Below, piece after piece: positions 1 to 5,629 of a stretch of 5,629 nt of DNA. A model generated the notes under the pieces. That model made no database searches, was not told the DNA's origin, and saw nothing but the letters and a program-made list of their open reading frames with translations. How positions within the stretch are numbered: position 1 is the first letter of the stretch; the number at the start of each line of letters is the position of its first letter. Location: the NCBI GenBank assembly GCA_036556085.1, contig DATBKE010000082.1:1-5629 (forward strand), in the 5' to 3' direction. The stretch is from JACCTH01 sp036556085. GTDB lineage: Bacteria; Actinomycetota; Acidimicrobiia; Spongiisociales; ZC4RG35. The translations under genes and the position numbers were made by a program.

Positions 1-630
1 GAGCTCCTCGTCGGAGAATTGCTGGTGAATCGGGTGATCGACCTCGGACATCACTCCTCCCGAGGCACAGATCTTGATGACCCGGGCTCCCCGCCGCAGC
101 TGCTCCCGCACCGCCTTCATGCACTCCGCGGGGCCATCGGCGAGCCGTCCGAGAATTCGACCGTGATCCGCCAGTCCCTCGTAAATGTCTTGGGGTACGG
201 AATGGACGTCGCCGTGCCCGCCGGTGGTGGAAAGCACCGCGCCGGCACCGTAGATGGTGGGGCCAACAAGGCTTCCTTCCGCTACCACCGGAGCCAGTTC
301 GACGCCGTATCCGCCGACCTCGCGCACCGAGGTGACGCCACCATCGATGTAGTTCTGCAGATCGGTAGAGGCGCGGGCCCCGCTCTGGGCAGGAGGGATC
401 CAAACCGCGGTCTCCAGATTCCATTGCGTGGAGCCAAAGAGGTGGGCGTGACAGTCCCAGAGGCCGGGCATCAGCACCGCTACCTCTTCGGTATCGGCAT
501 CAGCAGTGGATGGTGCGCTAGCGGCCGGGCCGGCGTAGGTGATGGTCGCCCCCTCGGCGACCATCACCCCGTTTTCAACCGGCTCTCCCCTCCCGGGGAT
601 CAATAGATCGGCTCTGATGACCAGAGTCAC
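1..630 (-). CDS. Imidazolonepropionase-like metal-dependent amidohydrolase, N-terminal part (cut by window edge)
   Basis: This is the first 210 codons of a gene that continues past base 1. Visible features are a short N-terminal beta-sandwich stretch (LVIRADLLIPGRGEPVENG), the metal-binding HxH motif in PGLWDCHAHLFG (H61, H63), the GGVTSVREVGG strand near residues 97-107, a GGHGD motif near 137-141, and VIKICASGGVMS near 184-195, whose K186 is in the place of the carboxylated metal-bridging lysine. These are hallmarks of the COG1228 amidohydrolases, a group that includes Xaa-Pro and Xaa-Lys/Arg dipeptidases and other hydrolases of cyclic or peptide-like amides. The substrate cannot be told from this half; the later metal-ligand histidines and the catalytic aspartate lie outside the window. 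No signal peptide is seen, so it is probably cytoplasmic. The GTG at 630 is the only reasonable start, because an in-frame TAA lies four codons upstream (642-640). No clear Shine-Dalgarno is seen. It follows hppA by 28 bases, which suggests co-transcription or coupled translation. Confidence 0.88.
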   Translation of the reverse strand, partial: MTLVIRADLLIPGRGEPVENGVMVAEGATITYAGPAASAPSTADADTEEVAVLMPGLWDCHAHLFGSTQWNLETAVWIPPAQSGARASTDLQNYIDGGVTSVREVGGYGVELAPVVAEGSLVGPTIYGAGAVLSTTGGHGDVHSVPQDIYEGLADHGRILGRLADGPAECMKAVREQLRRGARVIKICASGGVMSEVDHPIHQQFSDEEL

Positions 631-658
631 TTCGCCAACTTACTGTGAACACATCCAC

Positions 659-2980
659 CTAGGCGACCTGGGACGCTGCCGGCTCCACCGGGCTCTCGCT
701 CGAGATGCCTCCGCCGCGCTTGGCAAAAACGATGGCGGCGCCAAGGACTACCAGGCACACGAGTGTGACGGCGATTCTGACCGCCCCGTTCTCGCGGAAG
801 CCAATGACGGCCGGAAGCACGAGGAGCGACACCAGGTTCATCACCTTGATCAGCGGATTCAGCGCGGGTCCGGCCGTGTCTTTGAAGGGATCTCCGACGG
901 TGTCGCCGATCACGGCCGCCTTGTGCGAGTCGGAACCCTTACCGCCGTAGTGACCCTCTTCGATGAATTTCTTAGCGTTGTCCCACGCTCCTCCCGAGTT
1001 GGAAAGGAAGTTCGCCATCAACTGACCCGTGAGGATCACCGCCGCCAGAAAGCCTCCCAGGGCCAAGTGCCCCAATCCGAATCCGACAATCACTGGTGTC
1101 AGTACCGCCAGCAGGGCGGGTGTGGCGAGCTCACGCAGTGACGCCGCCGTACAGATGTCGATCACCGGGCCGTAGTCGGGGCGCTTTTCGCCGCGCATGA
1201 TCTTGCCATCGGCGAACTGGCGGCGCACCTCCTGCACCACCACACCGGCAGTGCGGCCTACGGCCCTGATCGCCAGGGACGAGAACATGAAGGCCACCGA
1301 CCCTCCGATCAAAAGGCCGATGAAGATCGTGGGATTGGCGACGTTGATCGAGGTGGCCGGATCCGAGAACATCTCCGAACCCTCCAGCTCAAGGCCCAGC
1401 TCCGATGCAATCGTCTCGATGAACGAGGCGAACAGCGCAACCGCGGCGATCACCGCTGATCCGATCGCAAAACCCTTGGTGACGGCCTTGGTCGTGTTCC
1501 CTACGGCATCGAGGCTCACCATGGTCTTCTGGGCGTCACCGTGGAACTCGCCCGACATCTCCGCAATCCCGGCGGCGTTGTCGGCGACGGGTCCGAAAGT
1601 GTCCTCCGAGACGACGACGCCGGTGGTGGCCAACATTCCCATGCCGCAAAGCGCCACCAGATAGAGGGCGAACTGCAGGTTTTCACCGCCGAGCAGAACG
1701 GCGACGCCGATGGCCCCGGCGATGGCGATGATGGCCCAAACCGACGATTCGAGACCGGTCGACACGCCGGAGAGGATGGTGGTGGCGGGGCCGGTGCGAG
1801 TGGCATCGGCGATTTCCTGGACGGGCTTTTCCTCTGTCGACGTGAAGTACTCCGTCAGCCGCGACGCGATCTGGGCGAGGATGAGACCGGCCACCACCGC
1901 CGCGAAAACCTTCCAACCCTCGTTCCCATTCGAGTTCCCTACATAGAACATCGAAACGAAGAAGGTGCCGATGACCGTGAGCACTCCTGCGGTCAGAAAC
2001 CCGCGGTTGATCGGGGCCATCGCGGTCTTGTCGCGAGGAGTGGCACGCACCGCGAAGACTCCCGCAATTGACGCCAGGACGCCAATGGCGCGAGCAATCA
2101 CCGGAAATACCAACCCCAGGGCGGGATTGGCACCGATCGAGTTGAACGCCGCCACACCGAGGATGATCGAGGCGACGAGAGTGACTTCATAACTCTCGAA
2201 AAGGTCTGAGGCCATACCGGCGCAGTCGCCGACGTTGTCGCCGACGTTGTCGGCGATGGTGGCCGGGTTGCGGGGATCATCCTCGGGAATTCCCTGCTCG
2301 ACCTTCCCTACGAGATCTGCTCCCACGTCGGCAGCTTTGGTGAAGATGCCCCCGCCCACCCGGAGGAACAGCGCCAGCAGGGAGCCACCAAACCCGAAGC
2401 CGACCAGGATCGCCGACGAGGTGTTTTGAAAGAGCATGATGATGAGGGTCGCTCCCAGCAAGCCCAGGCCGACCGTGAACATCCCCGCTACGCCTCCGGT
2501 GCGGAACGCGATCTTGAGGGCGTCGGCCAGGGTGCCGTTGCGAGCGGCGGCGGCGGTACGCACGTTGCCTCGCACCGCCAGCCCCATGCCGATGAAGCCG
2601 GTCAGGCCCGACATCAGGCAACCGATCAAGAAGGCGGCGGTTCGAAACGCCCCCGATTCCGTGAAGGAGAGGGCCTCGCTGCCATCCGGGCGCAGAACCT
2701 CAGTCGAGGTGAAAAACACCACCAGCGCCAGCGGGATGAGGATGATGAGAATCGTCCGGAACTGGCGGCGCAGATAGGCCATTGCCCCTTCTTGGATCGC
2801 CGCCGCGATCTCCTTCATCTTGGCGGTTCCCTGATCGGCCCTGATCACCCCCTGGGAGAGCAAGAAGCCAACGACTATGGCGATAAGGGCAGTGACAGCT
2901 GAGACGATCAGCCAGGTCCACTCGGTGCCACCGAGGACAAACTCCTGATAGCCACCTTCCGCGGCCAGGACAGTGCTCAT
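659..2980 (-). CDS. hppA: Membrane-bound proton-translocating pyrophosphatase (H+-PPase), K+-independent type
   Basis: This integral membrane pump hydrolyses cytoplasmic pyrophosphate to two phosphates and moves H+ across the membrane, recovering energy from biosynthetic PPi. The protein is 773 residues, within the family range, and has about 16 hydrophobic segments. The family's active-site blocks are intact: TKAADVGADLVGKVE near 214-228, followed by EDDPRNPATIADNVGDNVGD near 233-252; VSEDTFGPVADNAAGIAEM near 457-475; and GDTVGDPFKDTAGPALN near 692-708. The aspartates in these blocks bind Mg-PPi. The diagnostic segment GNTTKAVTKG has Lys498 and Thr501 where K+-dependent enzymes carry Ala and Gly or Ala. 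This predicts the K+-independent, H+-pumping class; Na+-pumping members are K+-dependent. The ATG at 2980 is preceded by a good Shine-Dalgarno. The last 18 or so residues form a small polar tail rich in Ser, Pro and Glu. The gene ends in TAG, 28 bases before the amidohydrolase start. Confidence 0.98.
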   Translation of the reverse strand: MSTVLAAEGGYQEFVLGGTEWTWLIVSAVTALIAIVVGFLLSQGVIRADQGTAKMKEIAAAIQEGAMAYLRRQFRTILIILIPLALVVFFTSTEVLRPDGSEALSFTESGAFRTAAFLIGCLMSGLTGFIGMGLAVRGNVRTAAAARNGTLADALKIAFRTGGVAGMFTVGLGLLGATLIIMLFQNTSSAILVGFGFGGSLLALFLRVGGGIFTKAADVGADLVGKVEQGIPEDDPRNPATIADNVGDNVGDCAGMASDLFESYEVTLVASIILGVAAFNSIGANPALGLVFPVIARAIGVLASIAGVFAVRATPRDKTAMAPINRGFLTAGVLTVIGTFFVSMFYVGNSNGNEGWKVFAAVVAGLILAQIASRLTEYFTSTEEKPVQEIADATRTGPATTILSGVSTGLESSVWAIIAIAGAIGVAVLLGGENLQFALYLVALCGMGMLATTGVVVSEDTFGPVADNAAGIAEMSGEFHGDAQKTMVSLDAVGNTTKAVTKGFAIGSAVIAAVALFASFIETIASELGLELEGSEMFSDPATSINVANPTIFIGLLIGGSVAFMFSSLAIRAVGRTAGVVVQEVRRQFADGKIMRGEKRPDYGPVIDICTAASLRELATPALLAVLTPVIVGFGLGHLALGGFLAAVILTGQLMANFLSNSGGAWDNAKKFIEEGHYGGKGSDSHKAAVIGDTVGDPFKDTAGPALNPLIKVMNLVSLLVLPAVIGFRENGAVRIAVTLVCLVVLGAAIVFAKRGGGISSESPVEPAASQVA

Positions 2981-2991
2981 TCGGGTCTTTC

Positions 2992-2997
2992 CCTCCT
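2992..2997 (-). promoter_or_regulatory. Shine-Dalgarno site of hppA
   Basis: On the minus strand the leader reads CCTAGGAGGGAAAGACCCGA before the ATG, giving a full AGGAGG about 11 bases from the start codon. The spacing is slightly long but workable. It is the only strong ribosome binding site in the window and supports the hppA start at 2980. Confidence 0.75.
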
Positions 2998-3005
2998 AGG
3001 TCTGC

Positions 3006-3084
3006 ACCCGGTTGTCGATGGATCGGTCAACATTCAAAAGCGGCACTGAGGTGCCGCTTTTCACAGACATTGACCAGACCGGGT
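3006..3084. repeat. Nested inverted repeat around the hppA upstream hairpin
   Basis: Three pairs of complementary arms share one centre. The outer arms are ACCCGG (3006-3011) and CCGGGT (3079-3084), the middle arms are GGTCAA (3025-3030) and TTGACC (3070-3075), and the inner stem is 3036-3061. The spacers between arms are unequal (13 and 3 bases between outer and middle; 5 and 8 between middle and inner), so the whole is an interrupted palindrome. It fills most of the gap between the unknown membrane protein gene and hppA, and its left end is about 8 bases from the hppA Shine-Dalgarno. It could be an extended terminator, a leader structure controlling hppA, or partly chance. Confidence 0.45.
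3036..3061 (-). terminator. Rho-independent terminator-like hairpin after the unknown membrane protein gene
   Basis: A perfect 11-bp stem, AAAAGCGGCAC paired with GTGCCGCTTTT, closes a four-base loop. On the minus strand it lies 56 bases past the TAG of the gene ending at 3118, and the stem runs into TTTT followed by GAATGTT. The symmetric A and T ends would let it work in either direction. The U tract is short, so termination may be incomplete. No plus-strand gene ends nearby, so the natural role is to end the transcript of the 3118-3858 gene before hppA. It could also act as an attenuator if transcription reads through into hppA. Confidence 0.65.
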
Positions 3085-3117
3085 CGGCTTAGGTTAACCG
3101 AGCCGTGGACCAGCGTT

Positions 3118-3858
3118 CTACTCGGCTCGGTTCAACAGATCGACCCCCCACAGCAAGAGCGCCAGAATTGTCCCGGTCCCGCCCAAGAACACACCGTCGC
3201 CCAACCATGAGAAGTTCGGGGAGCCGATCGACAAAAGCGATCCCGAAAGCCCCACCAGACCGATCAAGGCGCCCGCGGCAACCAACTTGCGACCGTGGGG
3301 CATTCGATTGAGAAGAGCGATACCGCCCATTCCTAGCCCGATGGCCGCCAGTAACCAGAAGGGCCAGATGGGTACGGCCCCAAATACCCGCAGACTGGAG
3401 TTGGCCGTGAGGGCCTGGATGGCAGCCAAGACCAGACCCCCGGCCGCGGCCATCATCGTGATTGCCAGCGGAGCGACATTGGGAGCGGGAAGGTGTGCTT
3501 CGGGAGCGAAAATCCTGACTTCGGGCGGTGCGGGCGCCAGGCGCTCTTCGACATCGATGCCGCCGTCGCGGGCATGTGCCAGTTGGCGATTGAGACGCGG
3601 CGAGGTCGTTGAGCGGATTCCTACGGCCAGTGCGAAGGCGACATCGTCATTCGTGGAAAGGACCAGCTCTTCGCCTTCGACTTTGAGATGGAATCCGTCC
3701 ACCCGGGAGGCGATCCCCATTCCGGAAAGGGGCCAGGTTCCGAGTTCGCCATAGGGTGAGACCAGGCTCATCGTCTCTCGATCGAGGTGGATCTCGACGC
3801 GGATGCCCGTTTGAGTTTCGCCAGCCATCCGGACGGTGCCGGTGAGGTCTGTATTCAC
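3118..3858 (-). CDS. Uncharacterised membrane protein: soluble beta-rich N-terminal domain plus four membrane segments
   Basis: I do not recognise this 246-residue protein. Residues 1-82 look like a small beta-rich soluble domain: alternating hydrophobic strands, a GTWPL turn near 40-44, GFHLKVEGEELVLS near 55-68, and DDVAFALAVG near 71-80. The pattern recalls PH-like domains of actinobacterial membrane proteins, but this is a resemblance only. A charged, proline-rich linker follows (about 83-128), then four hydrophobic segments near 129-150, 160-183, 191-211 and 219-241. No signal peptide or catalytic motif is visible. The soluble domain is probably cytoplasmic, as it lacks an export signal. 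The GTG at 3858 is the first usable start after an in-frame stop at 3903-3901. An ATG at codon 11 (3828) is the alternative; neither has a strong Shine-Dalgarno. It stands alone between a divergent promoter region and a terminator-like hairpin, so it is probably monocistronic. Gene reality is likely from its length, coherent hydrophobic layout and flanking signals. Confidence 0.85.
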   Translation of the reverse strand: MNTDLTGTVRMAGETQTGIRVEIHLDRETMSLVSPYGELGTWPLSGMGIASRVDGFHLKVEGEELVLSTNDDVAFALAVGIRSTTSPRLNRQLAHARDGGIDVEERLAPAPPEVRIFAPEAHLPAPNVAPLAITMMAAAGGLVLAAIQALTANSSLRVFGAVPIWPFWLLAAIGLGMGGIALLNRMPHGRKLVAAGALIGLVGLSGSLLSIGSPNFSWLGDGVFLGGTGTILALLLWGVDLLNRAE

Positions 3859-3897
3859 AACCGCGCCTACTTTCCGCCACCCACACCCTGTCTCACA

Positions 3898-3925
3898 ATG
3901 CTAAACGCGGTTTTCCCGATCCCAA
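3898..3925 (-). promoter_or_regulatory. Candidate promoter of the unknown membrane protein gene
   Basis: On the minus strand a TTGGGA -35-like hexamer (3925-3920) and a TAGCAT -10 hexamer (3903-3898, fitting the TANNNT pattern common in high-GC Gram-positives) are separated by 16 bases. Transcription would begin near 3891 and leave a leader of roughly 33 bases before the GTG at 3858. This is a match by eye only. Confidence 0.35.
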
Positions 3926-3937
3926 GGTCAAAACCGC
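3907..3937. repeat. Inverted repeat in the divergent promoter region, possible operator
   Basis: GCGGTTTT (3907-3914) and its exact complement AAAACCGC (3930-3937) are separated by 15 bases. The two half-sites have centres 23 bases apart, about two helical turns, as expected for a dimeric regulator binding one DNA face. The repeat lies between the divergent starts at 3858 and 3960 and overlaps the candidate minus-strand promoter. The alternative is a weak hairpin in RNA with a 15-base loop. No regulator gene is present in the window. Confidence 0.4.
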
Positions 3938-3959
3938 CTGCAGTAGCCTCCGCCCCCCC

Positions 3960-5629
<1,670 letters not shown>

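Noticed and set aside
19..2071. Long plus-strand open frames opposite the amidohydrolase and hppA (19-606, 539-1141, 1197-1664, 1541-2071)
   Set aside because: They lie antisense to clearly homologous genes, are rich in Arg, Gly and His with no recognisable domain, and are explained by the low stop frequency of GC-rich DNA.
2229..2258. Short tandem repeat GCCGACGTTGTC within hppA
   Set aside because: It encodes the conserved DNVGDNVGD active-site motif, so the repetition comes from the protein, not from a DNA element.
3002..3030. hppA promoter with -35 TTGACC (minus strand, 3030-3025)
   Set aside because: The -35 match is good, but at 17 bases the -10 position reads GTGCAG and neighbouring spacings are no better. 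The TTGACC is also an arm of the palindrome, so a promoter call is not supported.

Overview
The window is a GC-rich, tightly packed chromosomal segment with four protein-coding genes. It looks like ordinary bacterial core genome, with no sign of mobile elements, CRISPR arrays or RNA genes. Three things suggest an actinomycete-like organism: GTG starts on three of the four genes, a K+-independent-type H+-pyrophosphatase, and an EttA-type ABC-F protein. This is inference from style; no marker gene fixes the taxon.

Layout: three genes lie on the minus strand and read leftwards. From right to left they are a membrane protein of unknown function (3858 to 3118), the membrane-bound proton-pumping pyrophosphatase hppA (2980 to 659), and an imidazolonepropionase-like amidohydrolase (630 to beyond base 1, cut by the window edge). 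The translation factor gene ettA runs divergently on the plus strand from 3960 and is cut by the right edge, probably only a few codons before its stop.

The 137-base gap between the unknown gene and hppA holds a strong hairpin with an 11-bp stem. It is probably the terminator of the unknown gene, and it is nested inside two further pairs of inverted arms. The 101-base divergent gap between the unknown gene and ettA holds a candidate minus-strand promoter overlapped by an 8-bp inverted repeat, which could be an operator. The amidohydrolase begins 28 bases after the hppA stop with no terminator in between, so the two are probably co-transcribed.

Functionally, hppA couples pyrophosphate hydrolysis to proton export and EttA gates translation initiation by energy state, so two energy-linked housekeeping genes sit near each other. 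Nothing in the sequence ties them into one system, and no clearly novel system was found. The best candidates for something undescribed are the unknown membrane protein and the two palindromic intergenic regions.
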